Shown: piece by piece, positions 1 through 11,260 of the stretch
Layout of the letters: every line of letters starts with the position of its first letter
Numbering within the stretch: position 1 is the first letter of the stretch
Assembly (NCBI RefSeq): GCF_001039355.2
Contig: NW_019775069.1
Location: 892,027 to 956,026, forward strand
DNA: 64,000 nucleotides
Direction: 5' to 3'
Origin: Lingula anatina
Taxonomy: Eukaryota > Brachiopoda > Lingulata > Lingulida > Lingulidae
Notes under the pieces: generated by a model
Databases searched by the model: none
Seen by the model: only the letters and a program-made list of their open reading frames with translations
Told to the model about the DNA's origin: nothing
Position numbers and translations under genes: made by a program

Positions 1-2019
1 TGGCTTCCCGGGAATCAACCGATTTCTCTGGCATCACCGTTTTCAGGACGTCTTGAGAAATGCGTTGCAGAAGGACTCTCGGTTCACCAATCATGTCACA
101 ATCAGGCACTGTGACTTTCTTTGGAACCAATGGTGGCAATGTTCCAGGTGCCTTTCTCTTTTTATGTGGCTTGATGGCTAGGACTGGAGGCTGACGTGTG
201 CTCAAATAAGTCACTGTATCTAATCTGGGGGCTAGTGCAGTGCTTTTTTTACTTTCTTCCACTGAGCTGAGACGTGACTGTGCAGTTGACAATTTGACCA
301 CACTACTCTGGTTGGCAGAAGCAGGTACACTGAAGGACATTGGCATATTAGATATCAAGGTACCAACCATGTTGCCCGAGTTAACACGAGACGGACCATT
401 CAGCTGAAATAAAGGGGGAGTCTGCACAGGATGAGCCACAGAGTTATTGCTAGCGCCAACAGATTTCAAAGGTTGAGGATAATTCACAGGTACCATGATC
501 GTCTTTGTTAAATTTCCCAAGGTTGCTGGGGGCGTGGCAGCACCTTCATGACCAGGGAACTGAACAGGTAATACTGAAGGCTGTGTTCCCGAGGGCAATG
601 CACCTATTGTTTTGAAAACCACTGAAGATGGATTGGTCATCACCTGACTTCCAGTTGGTGCTTTTTCTGCTGATGTTGCTGTGCCACCTGCAGCATTTAT
701 CAGTGGCGGCATGGTCACTGGAACAACTTTCAGAATGGGGGTTAGTGTCTTGGACAGCAGGGATGTCGTCAAAGGTAGGATGTGAGTGTTCAGGTTGGCA
801 GAACCTGCTGGGGGTGGTGGAGTTTTAAGGAATTTTGTGTTCAAGTTGAAAGTACTTTGTGACTGGACCAACCTACGTTTGCTATCACTCATTAAAATTT
901 TATTTCCAACTTCTGCAACTGGCATTATCTTTTCTAATCTCTTTTCATCTTCTTTCTTTGTTTGTTTTCTGAATTCATTACAAATGGAAATTGCAGAATG
1001 CACAATTAATCTATTAGCTGCATTCGAAATTTCAACTATATTTTCTTCTCTGAGGGACAGCTTTTTCCCATAGATAAAATTTAAGACTGCAGACAATCCT
1101 TCTGATGTTAAATCAGGAAATAAGTAGTCATTCGCCAAAATCCCCATTTTCAACAGTGTTCCAAAATATTCTGAAAAAGTTACTAGCAGCACCTGCAAAG
1201 AAAAAAATTAAAAACTTTCTCAACATGTTATTTAGCACAAGAAAGTTATATTTAAAATGAATGACAATTGGGCTTCATTTTTTGAAACTATAAAGTAAAA
1301 ATATTAAATAAATGATATTATAATTGTTTCCATGCCAAAAGCTTACATGGACATCCTTATATTTCGAGAGTTTATTGCTCAAGGGTACGATATTCCGAAG
1401 ACTGTAGGAGCCAAGTTTAAAAAAATCTAACATTGTTCTGAGTGCTCTATAGTCCCAATGGTGGAGGGTCCGATATTCTGAATACTTCTTAGTCTGAGGA
1501 TCTGTTATTTAGAAAGAGGTTATTGATGCGGTAGCTGCACTTAAAGGAAATGGTAGTACATTTGCATGTATGTGATTTGCATATTTGTTTAATTCAAAAT
1601 GTATCTACAATTAAGTTTGAATTTATTCAAATATACATTAGCATGGCAGGCTGTGGATTTCATCCACAATAACCTCTCTTTCCTAATTTGAATATAAACA
1701 TATACACATGGATCCATCTACTATTATAGTTACATTTCTATCATTTGCCTATTATTTTGCAACATGTGTGTATTAGTAAATCGGTATATTCACAATCTTG
1801 TTGCCTGAACTCATACTTCGCCTCATATACTCATCCCTCAGAACAAAAGACCATCAGAACAAGCCCTTGGAATATGGCACCCAATCTAAAAAAAATCTCA
1901 CTTTTCCAAATAACAATTTGACTTACCTTGTGTGTCTTAAATGTACTGGCTGGGCTATTATCTGTTTTGGTTCGCAATGTCATATCACACAGTAAACCAT
2001 CTTCTCGCAGTTGTGCCAT
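1..2019 (-). CDS. BTB/C2H2 zinc-finger protein, copy A (5' part, runs off window)
   Basis: Two exons are visible: 2081-1927 (coding from an ATG at 2019-2017) and 1192 to beyond position 1. The first encodes the start of a BTB domain (MAQLREDGLLCDMTL) and ends at a GTAAGT donor. The second opens after a TTTGCAG acceptor with VLLVTFSEYF, completing the BTB fold, then runs into a long Ser/Thr/Pro-rich linker. BTB domains dimerise and C2H2 arrays bind DNA, so a nuclear transcription factor is inferred; the fingers lie outside the window. Roughly 15 substitutions separate its second exon (about 1.2 kb) from copy B, and I saw no frameshift. It could be a recent tandem duplicate or the other haplotype of copy B. 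The exon opens with two bases of a split codon and no in-frame stop precedes the chosen ATG, so an upstream coding exon is possible. Confidence 0.72.
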
Positions 2020-2227
2020 ATGTTGAATTAAATGTTGATCACCGTGACTTTCATTTTTTGCCTCAGTTTCTAATTTTGCATCTGAAAAAAAAATGAAAAT
2101 ATCTATATTACCAACTTGCTACATATAAATAAAATTTTAACTAATTACATGAAAAAGTCTTGGTAGAACAGGTTTTGCTGACAAAAATACTAAGTTCCAG
2201 TGATATTGTGCAATTTTCTTCTCAAAA

Positions 2228-2228
2228 N
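2228..2228. other. Ambiguous base N at duplication boundary (possible contig join)
   Basis: A single N interrupts CTCAAAA-N-TTAAG exactly where similarity to 8877 ends. Assemblers often leave one N where contigs are joined with zero or negative estimated gap. The sequence left of it belongs 5' of copy A, and the sequence right of it should lie 3' of copy B. Confidence 0.85.
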
Positions 2229-2483
2229 TTAAGTCATGAAACCTCAAAACGCACCTTAGTCTATCTTTTATTACACTTTTGTTTAGAGTTGTTTAGATGA
2301 GCAAAACTTAAGTTGCTCAATAGTAGCTAGAGGGCATCTTTCATATCTTTTGACACAATCTATCAAAATAATATCTTAAACTTTATTTAAAAGATTACAA
2401 TAATCTACACTGTAAAAACATGATAGCATGCAATCATGTCTTCAAAAGTGTTTACACCTGCAAAAGTCTGAAAGCTTGATATG

Positions 2484-2649
2484 CAGGCCCGTGGCCAGCA
2501 ATTTCAAAAGGGGGGTTCTTTTTCTGAAAAAATGGACCTTTTCCCATAAAAACTTCATGTACCTAGATCAAATCTTACCCAGAGTGGACCTTTTCCCAGC
2601 AAAAGGGGCGGTTCTTTCAAACCCCCCGAACCTCCCCTGGCTACGGGCC
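2484..2649. mobile_element. Small inverted-repeat DNA element (MITE) with 7-bp target duplication
   Basis: The left end CAGGCCCGTGGCCAG and the right end, read inverted as AGGCCCGTAGCCAGG, form terminal inverted repeats. Both are followed by G-rich tracts and repeated 'GGACCTTTTCCCA' modules in the interior. The element is flanked by TGATATG at 2477-2483 and again at 2650-2656. Inverted termini plus a flanking duplication support a non-autonomous DNA transposon, possibly hAT-like; no transposase is encoded. The GGCCCGTAGCCAGG end motif is common in invertebrate repeats. Confidence 0.7.
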
Positions 2650-3440
2650 TGATATGTGTATGCGTGTGTGAGAGAGAGAGAGGTGGGGGAGATTTTCTTA
2701 AAATCAAATAATAGCAAAAGCTAGTCCAACACCTTCCAAGCATACCAATGTCCCTTCAAGTAAAACAGAAAGTGGGTAGGTATCTAAGCCTCTATTTCAA
2801 TTTTAGACATAATCATTAAAACATGAATTAGTCAACCATAATTTTCATATTTTTAAATTTTATAATCAGTATGAATGACCCACTCCCAAAACAATTAAGC
2901 AGGCTGATTTTGAGATATACTGAGTGTTAATTTATTACAATTATTTCAAATTTAAAAAGAATTATTTCTACTTTTTAAAATTAATTATATTTGCATCGAC
3001 ATGTACAGTCTTAAATTGTAAAATCAAATTCAGTTTGTAGAATTGATGCATAAATGGTTTCCATGATACAGAAAATCAAGTATGTTATAATTCAAAATGA
3101 TAGCTTCTAACGACTGAAAAAACATTATTACCACACTGATATTACAGTGTCTCATGGGGGGGATCTTAAAAATAGTGGTCATGAGAATCACATAAAAAAG
3201 GGGCAAACAAGTTGGCCAACTTCCAGGTCTCTCACTGTTTACATATTGGTTCTTTTTCTAAATCCCAAATTCAGAATTTGAGGAAACCAATGTTAGATGT
3301 CATGGTCTCGCACTGCTTGGAATATGTGTAAAATCCATAGAAGCCCAGTTTACTATGTGATGACCACAGTGTAAGTATTCTTGTCTGCAGCATGGTAGCT
3401 GGTGTGACACTCCTTCCAAATATTTGGGTGTGTGCTGTGT

Positions 3441-3734
3441 GCTTTTCAATTTCTACACTAGAAAATAGAGCTACATGTATACCTGACAGAGCTTTCGATC
3501 ACATCCATGATCTTCTTCAGTGTGATGTCATATGGGACGATCACTGCTCACCAGTGCTTTGGTGATTGTGGTGTCCCAAATGTGTGACAATTGGTGCCTC
3601 CCCCCATCTCTGTTCAAGCTTGGGTTATTTGCCCTGATGTAAATGGCCTCCTTAACCCCCCCTTTCATACCAAGAAGGCCATTTCAAAAGCTCTGTCAGG
3701 TAAAGCTCTACTTTCTAGTGTAGAAATTGAAAAG
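3441..3734. mobile_element. Penelope-like retroelement relic with inverted terminal copies
   Basis: A left arm at 3441-3504 and a right arm at 3684-3734 are inverted copies of each other. They share a stretch reading AGCTCTGTCAGGTA followed by CTACTTTCTAGTGTAGA and AAATTGAAAAG in the outward direction. The left arm extends inward into CTGAAGA...GAAAGCTC, which resembles the minimal hammerhead cores found in the terminal repeats of Penelope-like elements. No reverse transcriptase or GIY-YIG coding remains. Assignment to Penelope rests on the hammerhead-like motif and the arm arrangement only. Confidence 0.45.
3486..3523 (-). ncRNA. Hammerhead-ribozyme-like core (degenerate)
   Basis: Read on the minus strand: stem I side ACA (3523-3521), CTGAAGA (3520-3514, fitting CUGANGA), a GATCA/TGATC stem II with a 6-nt loop, GAAA (3496-3493), then a minimal self-complementary AGCT stem III and cleavage base C at 3489, then TGT closing stem I. 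An extra A at the base of stem II breaks the canonical 10.1-11.1 pair, so activity is doubtful. Confidence 0.35.
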
Positions 3735-3765
3735 TGTAATCCTTGAACCATATCATACGACTACT

Positions 3766-3836
3766 CAATGAATTTCCATTGGGTAATTATCTGCTTACCT
3801 ACCCAATGAATTTCCATTGGGTAGGTGAGCAGATAA
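3766..3836. repeat. 50-bp near-perfect palindrome overlapping a 20-bp direct repeat
   Basis: Positions 3787-3836 form an inverted repeat with only about three mismatched pairs, able to extrude a cruciform. A 20-bp word starting CAATGAATTTCC at 3766-3785 is repeated exactly at 3804-3823. The combination looks like a replication template switch and has no coding content. Confidence 0.85.
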
Positions 3837-4069
3837 CAGTTCACAATTTCCTTGCAGGACTCCTGACCACTAATTTTATGATCACACTATGATATTGTGG
3901 TTTGAGTCATTAATTCCCCGTGCACGATGACAAAACCGAGGCCCAAGATCATGAACAGCTTATTCTTTTACAAGGTCTGTAGAAGAACCTATCACTATAA
4001 TTTTAATTTTAAAACACACCTTAAAATACTTAAGATATTTTATGCATATACTGTATGTTAAATACTCAC

Positions 4070-7000
4070 TTCTCAAAGCCATATCTTCATTTGTCTTGTA
4101 GTCACAATAGTCACAGCACAAAAACTTTCCCTTCCCACAGATTCTCTCATGCTTTCTTATTGCAGATGTTGATCTGAACTTCTTCATGCATTGTTTGCAA
4201 TCATAAATCTTCACCTCCCTATGGGAATGCCATGTCTTTAAATGATGTTTCAAGTTCCTTTCATGCAAAATAAAATGAAATGACATTAAATTTACGTAAA
4301 CCTACATTATGAAAGGAGTATAATATGCTAAGATGGATTACCACTTTACGATTTCTGTGAACATGTATTTCACTATCACTTTCATTTTTTCTTAATTGTT
4401 GTAATTTTGAGGAATCAAGGTAGACATACCAAGCAATTCAGCACAAGGAATACCAAAGAGTGGAAGGCATTCTTCAAAAAACCAATAGCAATTACAGACT
4501 AAAGTCACTAAGATAAGAGCAATTATTAGTTTCATTGGGAATTATTAGTTTTACCGATCCCAATTAAGGCAGATTTTAAATCCACACAGGGCCAGTCCTA
4601 AGTGGGTATTATCCACAGAATAATTTGTTGCCATATGTGATCAAGCCATGAGTGCTGGGCCTGTGGATTTAAAACCAGCCTAAAGTGGGACCTGGCCTGC
4701 GACATGTACTTTAAACAATGTGCAATTAAATCACTTACAATAAATTAAATCACGAAATGTACTGAATAACTTTCAAAGGAATTCTTTTTACCTTAATGTT
4801 TTAAATTTTTTGTCACATTGTTGACAAGAAAGCTCACTTCTGTCCTGATGCCGAAGCAGCAGATGACTGGTTATATTTGCTGGCATGTAAGTAACATAGC
4901 TACATCCCAGTACTGGACACCATATAGCCTCTTTCATCTTTGTACCATGACTCTTTGCCAAGTGCCTTTGGAGGGTATGTTTTCCCTGAGAAGTGCTCTT
5001 GCTCTTGAAGCTGCATCCTTTAACGGGGCATGTAGCTGGCATTCTGCAAACAATGTGGTGTTTAAGATGATGTAGGAAGGCCACATAGCTGGATGTTTTA
5101 AAGTCTGGGCATGCCTTACAAGTGTATTCTCTATGATGTTCTGCTTTAATGTGATCCTGGACAGTCCAAAAGTCACCATATGTGAACTCACACAAGTCAA
5201 ATGGGCAGAAATGCACTACCTGCCCATGCAGACTAAGAAAGTGATTTTGGAAAAGTTCTTTGTTCTGGAACTTTTTTTCACAGTGGATGCACTTAACCTT
5301 TTGACCTTGAAATTTCTTTCCTAATCCATGTAATCTTGCTTGGTGAAGGATCAAGTCTTTCCTACACTTCAATTTGGTCAAACAAAATTCACATGTAATC
5401 TTGCCTGATGCCTTGGGGCGTAAATTCATCTTGAGTGCTCTTTCTGTTGGTTCTTGAGATACTGTGGCAGAGCTCTTATGGGTGTGACAAAGTTTCCGGT
5501 GAAATTTCAAATCTCGCCTCTTTCGAAAGGTTTTCAAGCACTGCATACAACTCACTTTTCTTCTGACAAATAGGAAAGTTTTTTTGTTACTTCCCTCTTG
5601 TTTTATTGCCTTTAGATAATGCCTCCTTAGACTGAATCTATTTGTGCTAAAGAACCACTTGTGCTTTTGCTGCTGATGCAAATGGTAGGCCTGTGGATGC
5701 TTAAAGTCTTCCAAACAGTAACCACATGTATATTTGACAGCGTTGTTTGGGTGTTTTCCAACAAACTTACTATTGGAAGATTGAAGTAGTTTGTTGTCAG
5801 CTGCTGACTTTGAGTTTTTGGTTTGTCCCTTCTTGAAATGATCTGACATTTGCACTGTGTTTCCCTTCAATCTGGACCCTTTTGAAATCAATGAAGGTGC
5901 CCCTTGTGTTGTGGTGACCAGCTGCTCAAATAATGATGATAACCTTGATTCGGATGATGAATTCTGAGGAATGCCTGTATTTAACAGATTCCTAATGGCT
6001 CCAGTTTTGGGTCTCATAACACGATTCTTTTGTGTGTGTGACCTTGACATCATATCATGTGCAGAATTTTCCACCGTTTCAGGTGGCAGTTCTTCAACAA
6101 CTCTTACTTTTATTACACTCCCCTGGTCATCAACTAATTCTATGGTTGGTTTCACATCTAATAAAGAGGAAGGGTCTGTGTCCTGTGCCTCAGCACCAAA
6201 TAAATGAGAAAGGTCTGGTTTAATATCTAGATCTTGATCTACGTAGGCATTATGGCTCAAAGTACTTTGATTGTTTCCTCCATTGAACTGATCGGGTATA
6301 TTTTTGTCTGCAACTGCAGCTTCATACTCAGAAGTGTCAGGCTCAGTTTTAACATTAACCACTTCAAATTCAGGAATATCCATGTAATCTTTCAGTTGTG
6401 GACTGACGGAACTTGCATCCCCCATTTCCTGATCTGTTTGTTTGCCTGTGCTTTCAATGCTTTGAGGGGCTGCTGATTTAGAAGACAATGCTTGATGCCA
6501 TATATCTGTGATGCTTCGAACTGTTTTTGATGTACTTCCCACTGCCTTTGATTCACCATTCAACACAGATGCCACACCTTGTACTGTCTTACTGAAATCT
6601 TTGGTTGTAAAATTTGTTGTGGCCTTAACAACACTTGATGTAGTTTGAGTATTGCTTGATGTGGCTTCCCAGGAATCAACCGACTTCTCTGGCATCACTG
6701 TTTTTAGGACATCTTGAGAAATGCGTTGCAGAAGGACTCTCGGTTCACCAATCATGTCACAATCAGGCACTCTGGCTTTCTTTGGAACCAATGGTGGCAA
6801 TGTTCCAGGTGCCTTTCTCTTTTTATGTGGCTTGAAGGCTAGGACTGGAGGCTGACGTGTGCTCAAATAAGTCACTGTATCTAATCTGGGGGCTAGTGCA
6901 GTGCTTTTTTTACTTTCTTCCACTGGGCTGAGACGTGACTGTGCAGTTGACAATTTGACCACACTACTCTGGTTGGCAGAAGCAGGTACACTGAAGGACA

Positions 7001-8677
7001 TTGGCATATTAGATATCAAGGTACCAACCATGTTGCCTGAGTTAACACGAGACGGACCATTCAGCTGAAATAAAGGGGGAGTCTGCACAGGATGAGCCAC
7101 AGAGTTATTGCTAGCGCCAACAGATTTCAAAGGTTGAGGATAATTCACAGGTACCATGATCGTCTTTGTTAAATTTCCCAAGGTTGCTGGGGGCGTGGCA
7201 GCACCTTCATGACCAGGGAACTGAACAGGTAATACTGAAGGCTGTGTTCCTGAGGGCAGTGCACCTATTGTTTTGAAAACCACTGAAGATGGATTGGTCA
7301 TCACCTGACTTCCAGTTGGTGCTTTTTCTGCTGATGTTGCTGTGCCACCTGCAGCATTTATCAGTGGAGGCATGGTCACTGGAACAACTTTCAGAATGGG
7401 GGTTAGTGTCTTGGACAGCAGGGATGTCGTCAAAGGTAGGATGTGAGTGTTCAGGTTGGCAGAACCTGCTGGGGGTGGTGGAGTTTTAAGGAATTTTGTG
7501 TTCAAGTTGAAAGTACTTTGTGACTGGACCAACCTACGTTTGCTATCACTCATTAAAATTTTATTTCCAACCTCTGCAACTGGCATTATCTTTTCTAATC
7601 TCTTTTCATCTTCTTTCTTTGTTTGTTTTCTGAATTCATTACAAATGGAAATTGCAGAATGCACAATTAATCTATTAGCTGCATTCGAAATTTCAACTAT
7701 ATTTTCTTCTCTGAGGGACAGCTTTTTCCCATAGATGAAATTTAAGACTGCAGACAATCCTTCTGATGTTAAATCAGGAAATAAGTAGTCATTCGCCAAA
7801 ATCCCCATTTTCAACAGTGTTCCAAAATATTCTGAAAAAGTTACTAGCAGCACCTGCAAAGAAAAAAAATTAAAAACTTTCTCAACATGTTATTTAGCAC
7901 AAGAAAGTTATATTTAAAATGAATGACAATTGGGCTTCATTTTTTGAAACTATAAAGTAAAAATATTAAATAAATGATATTATAATTGTTTCCATGCCAA
8001 AAGCTTACATGGACATCCTTATATTTCGAGAGTTTATTGCTCAAGGGTCTGATATTCCGAAGACTGTAGGAGCCAAGTTAAAAAAAATCTAACATTGTTC
8101 TGAGTGCTCTATAGTCCCAATGGTGGAGGGTCCAATATTCTGAATACTTCTTAGTCTGAGGATCTGTTATTTAGAAAGAGGTTATTGATGCGGTAGCTGC
8201 ACTTAAAGGAAATGGTAGTACATTTGCATGTATGTGATTTGCATATTTGTTAAATTCAAAATGTATCTACAATTAAGTTTGAATTTATTCAAATATACAT
8301 AAGCATGGCAGGTTGTGGATTTCATCCACAATAACCTCTCTTTCCTAATTTGAATATACACATATACACATGGATCCATATAGTATAGTTACATTTCTAT
8401 CATTTGCCTATTATTTTGCAACATGTGTGTATTAGTAAATCGGTATATTCACACTCTTGTTGCCTGAACTCATACTTCGCCTCATATACTCATCCCTCAG
8501 AACAAAAGACCATCAGAACAAGCCCTTGGAATATGGCACCCAATCTAAAAAAATCTCGCTTTTCCAAATAACAATTTGACTTACCTTGTGTGTCTTAAAT
8601 GTACTGGCTGGGCTATTATCTGTTTTGGTTCGCAATGTCATATCACACAGTAAACCATCTTCTCGCAGTTGTGCCAT
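4070..8677 (-). CDS. BTB/C2H2 zinc-finger protein, copy B (3' end missing)
   Basis: The exons are 8739-8585 (coding from ATG at 8677), 7853-4792 and 4257-4070; phases agree across both introns. The predicted product of about 1,114 residues begins with a BTB domain (roughly residues 1-110, including LLVTFSEYF and FIYGKK). A Ser/Thr/Pro-rich linker with basic patches (HKKRKAP) and acidic stretches follows, and then about eleven C2H2 fingers. The finger CQQCDKKF is split by the second intron, and the last finger (CCDYCDYKT) loses its histidines at the final GTGAGT donor. The gene is therefore incomplete: no further exon was found before the N at 2228. BTB-ZnF proteins are usually nuclear transcription regulators that dimerise through BTB; the target is unknown. 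It is divergent from the plus-strand paralogue at 12891. Confidence 0.85.
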
Positions 8678-8877
8678 ATGTTGAATTAAATGTTGATCAC
8701 TGTGACTTTCATTTTTTGCCTCAGTTCCTGATTTTGCATCTGAAAAAAAAAAGAAAATATCTATATTACCAACTTGCTATATATAAATAAAATTTTAACT
8801 AATTTCATGAAAAAGTCAGGTTTTGCTGATAAAAATACTTTAGTTCCAGTGATATTGTGCAATTTTCTTCTCAAAAC
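6662..8877. repeat. Segmental duplication arm B (partner 1-2228)
   Basis: This is the second arm of the direct duplication described for 1-2228. It includes the 5' two thirds of the large exon of gene copy B, the 0.7-kb intron and the BTB exon at 8739-8585. Beyond 8877 the sequence is unrelated to what follows the N at 2228. Confidence 0.9.
7854..8584 (-). other. Intron of zinc-finger copy B
   Basis: AT-rich intron between the BTB exon and the large exon, bounded by a GTAAGT donor at 8584 and a TTTGCAG acceptor at 7854. It is nearly identical to the copy A intron (1193-1926), showing that the duplication was genomic and not via RNA. I see nothing else in it. Confidence 0.8.
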
Positions 8878-10904
8878 TATAAAAAAGGTTTTTGGGCAAT
8901 TTTTATGCAATATTACATAATGTCTCATGGTTCTTCTCTACATGGGTTTAAAAATGCCTTTCAGTCATACTTGTATCCTGCAGAGCTTCCTACATTTCTA
9001 AATACAGACCTTAAGACAATAAAACAACTTAAATAAAAGTCAACTGATCATGATCATCCCAATCATCCCAGCTGGGGGCTGAACTTGGCCATGGTGACTG
9101 TAACATAACATCTATCATTCCCTTGTTATGATCACAAACTTTAAAGGAATTGAAAACAGTACACAATGATAACTTTCAAAGGGAGCTAAATTCATTGGTA
9201 TACATGTATATTATAATGCTGTACAAAAGGGTAGAAGTTTTGTATGGCAGTCAAGTGAAGAGATTGTTTCTGGTAATTATATTTTCAAATGAGGTTTCCA
9301 AAGTAATGTATTTACCACCAGTTGCACTTGCAATGACTGCAGATCTTATAGAAGAAACTATAGTTCCTGGGGCACCCATTTCCCAAAATTCTCTTTAGCT
9401 AATGATCAATGGTTATCCTCTCATTAGTTAGGAGTGCCATTTCATGAAACTATTGCCAGTTCTCTCCTTTGACCATCAACCTTTGAGTTTTATCACACCC
9501 ATGCAAAATAGATGTAATAAAAAAGGTTGCTTAATACTGGTACTCTGTTTTGTCTTTATAAAATATGGCAGATGCCTGTGTCATTTGTGTGGCCAAATGC
9601 ATCAGCTGTAAGCAAAGGAGTGTTCTTTGTATTAGCTTTCTACTCTTCCATTATTGTCTGTGTGACCTTCATTTTAACCTGATTACTTAAGCATTTTGAC
9701 ATTTTTTTCTCTTTACTGGTGTTTCAAGGCCATTTTCTTTGCATAGGTTTACATGGATTAAATTATTTGGGTATCTTTTCAAAGAAAAAATACTCAGTAT
9801 CATAAAAGATACAGAGAGGAGTGAAAATACTTGGTAAAAAAAGAGGCATGTATAAATACTTGGTAAAAAAAGAGGCATGTATTTGTCCAGGCATGTTTGA
9901 CAAAGAGTTATAAAACAAATTATAATAGGTTGGCAAAAAATGTTTTTTTTTTATTTTAAACTGCACCTTCTTCAAACTTCTGATCATTAATTTGGCATAT
10001 ATATCTCTCCTTCCAGTTTTAAGTCTGCCAAATGGCTTATTTATGTGTGATTCATTACAGCTTTTTTTAGTGGTTTTGTTGTTCTTAAGGTCTGCATTAG
10101 GAAAGGAAAGCACATGCACCTGTACAGGATATAAAGACGAAGAAAACTGGACTCTGGTATATTTTGAATTAAAAAATTCTGCATGGACTGTCTGGTATTA
10201 ATATTACTGCAAAGCATATGTGAGAAAAAAAAAACAAAAAGCTTCCCATTTTGGGAATCTACACTACCTATTTTTAAACCAAGTGGGACTCCCTCATCAT
10301 GCATATCTTTTGTCATATGGCTATCCTTCTTCTCTAACTTACTTTCTTCTTCCATTTTTCCTAGAGAAAAAAGAAAGAGATAAACAGATGAAAAATATAA
10401 ATGAAAGAAGTACACAAGATAAAGACAAGAAAAGACATCATAGGCTGCAATTTTTTGTTTTAGGTTTTATTTAGAAACTGCTTTTAAATCTGGTTTTGTG
10501 TTCCTTATCTAGCATGCAACACTGTGGATTTAAAATTCTACAAAAAATCCAGTTGATACCCAAAGGCTGAAATATCTAAAACTTGCATGTGGTCTATGTG
10601 GGTCCCCTCATATTTATTTTCAACAAGTGCCTGCTTATAATCAGGGTCTAACATCCAGGGTCTCACCAAGTGTCACACAACTACATGACTATGACAGTCA
10701 TCTAAAGTAAAGATCACATTTTGTCCGATATCTTTATCAATTCAGACACTGTTACAGTATGTTCAATGGACAAATGCATATGTATGGCATCTTGACAACA
10801 AAATTTCTCAACTTTAAAAACACTGTTTGAGAATGAAAATTTACATACATATACATCCATTACTGTAAAAGCATTTAACATCATAAAAAGAGACAACTCT
10901 TATT

Positions 10905-11260
10905 TTAAAGGGATAATAACTCTTCGTATGAGATCTATATTTCACAATAAAAATTGTAAACAACTCATAAAAATATAACATATTGTTGTACCGCAAAAAC
11001 GGCAGTTATAGCTATTTTGATATCTGAGCTTGTCAGAGTATAGCCATCAATGGAGGACCACGTGACCTCCATTGATGGCTATACTCTGTTATAATCTCTT
11101 AAGAGATTATAACAAAAAAAAACTTTTTAGAAAAAAAAAAACAGGGACCAACTTTGAATGTAAAAATGGATACATTAACCATTGGTAAGTATGGGAAAAT
11201 TGTTGTTTACTCCAGGAAAATTCATCTTTTGGCCAAAACAAAGAGTTATTATCCCTTTAA
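10905..11260 (+). mobile_element. TTAA-ended MITE, copy 1
   Basis: The 356-bp element begins TTAAAGGGATAATAACTCTT and ends with the inverted form AAGAGTTATTATCCCTTTAA. TTAA ends suggest a piggyBac-type TTAA target, which is an inference. The interior carries two palindromes, at 11034-11088 and 11088-11113, A-runs and a conserved CATTGGTAAGTATGGGAA. It has no coding capacity. Related copies are at 18750, 26391 and 35159. Confidence 0.88.

Larger units (their letters stand above)
1..2228. repeat. Segmental duplication arm A (partner 6662-8877)
   Basis: This block aligns base for base with 6662-8877, covering part of the large exon, the intron and the BTB exon of the zinc-finger gene. Differences are scattered single substitutions and a few short indels, around 1-2% overall, in introns as well as exons. 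Similarity ends at the single N at 2228, just after a shared TTCTCAAAA. The arms are in direct orientation. This is what a young tandem duplication or two unmerged haplotypes of a heterozygous genome would look like. Confidence 0.9.
2229..4069. other. Non-coding stretch where 3' exons of copy B are expected
   Basis: No C2H2-coding exon was found here on the minus strand, although the last visible exon of copy B (4257-4070) ends in the middle of a zinc finger. The stretch holds a small inverted-repeat element (2484-2649), a Penelope-like relic (3441-3734) and a 50-bp palindrome (3787-3836). The rest is AT-rich unique sequence. Confidence 0.6.

Noticed and set aside
628-1073. Plus-strand open frames in 1-1100 and the same in 7289-7734
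   Set aside because: They are antisense shadows of the BTB/C2H2 coding exon and are duplicated only because the exon is.
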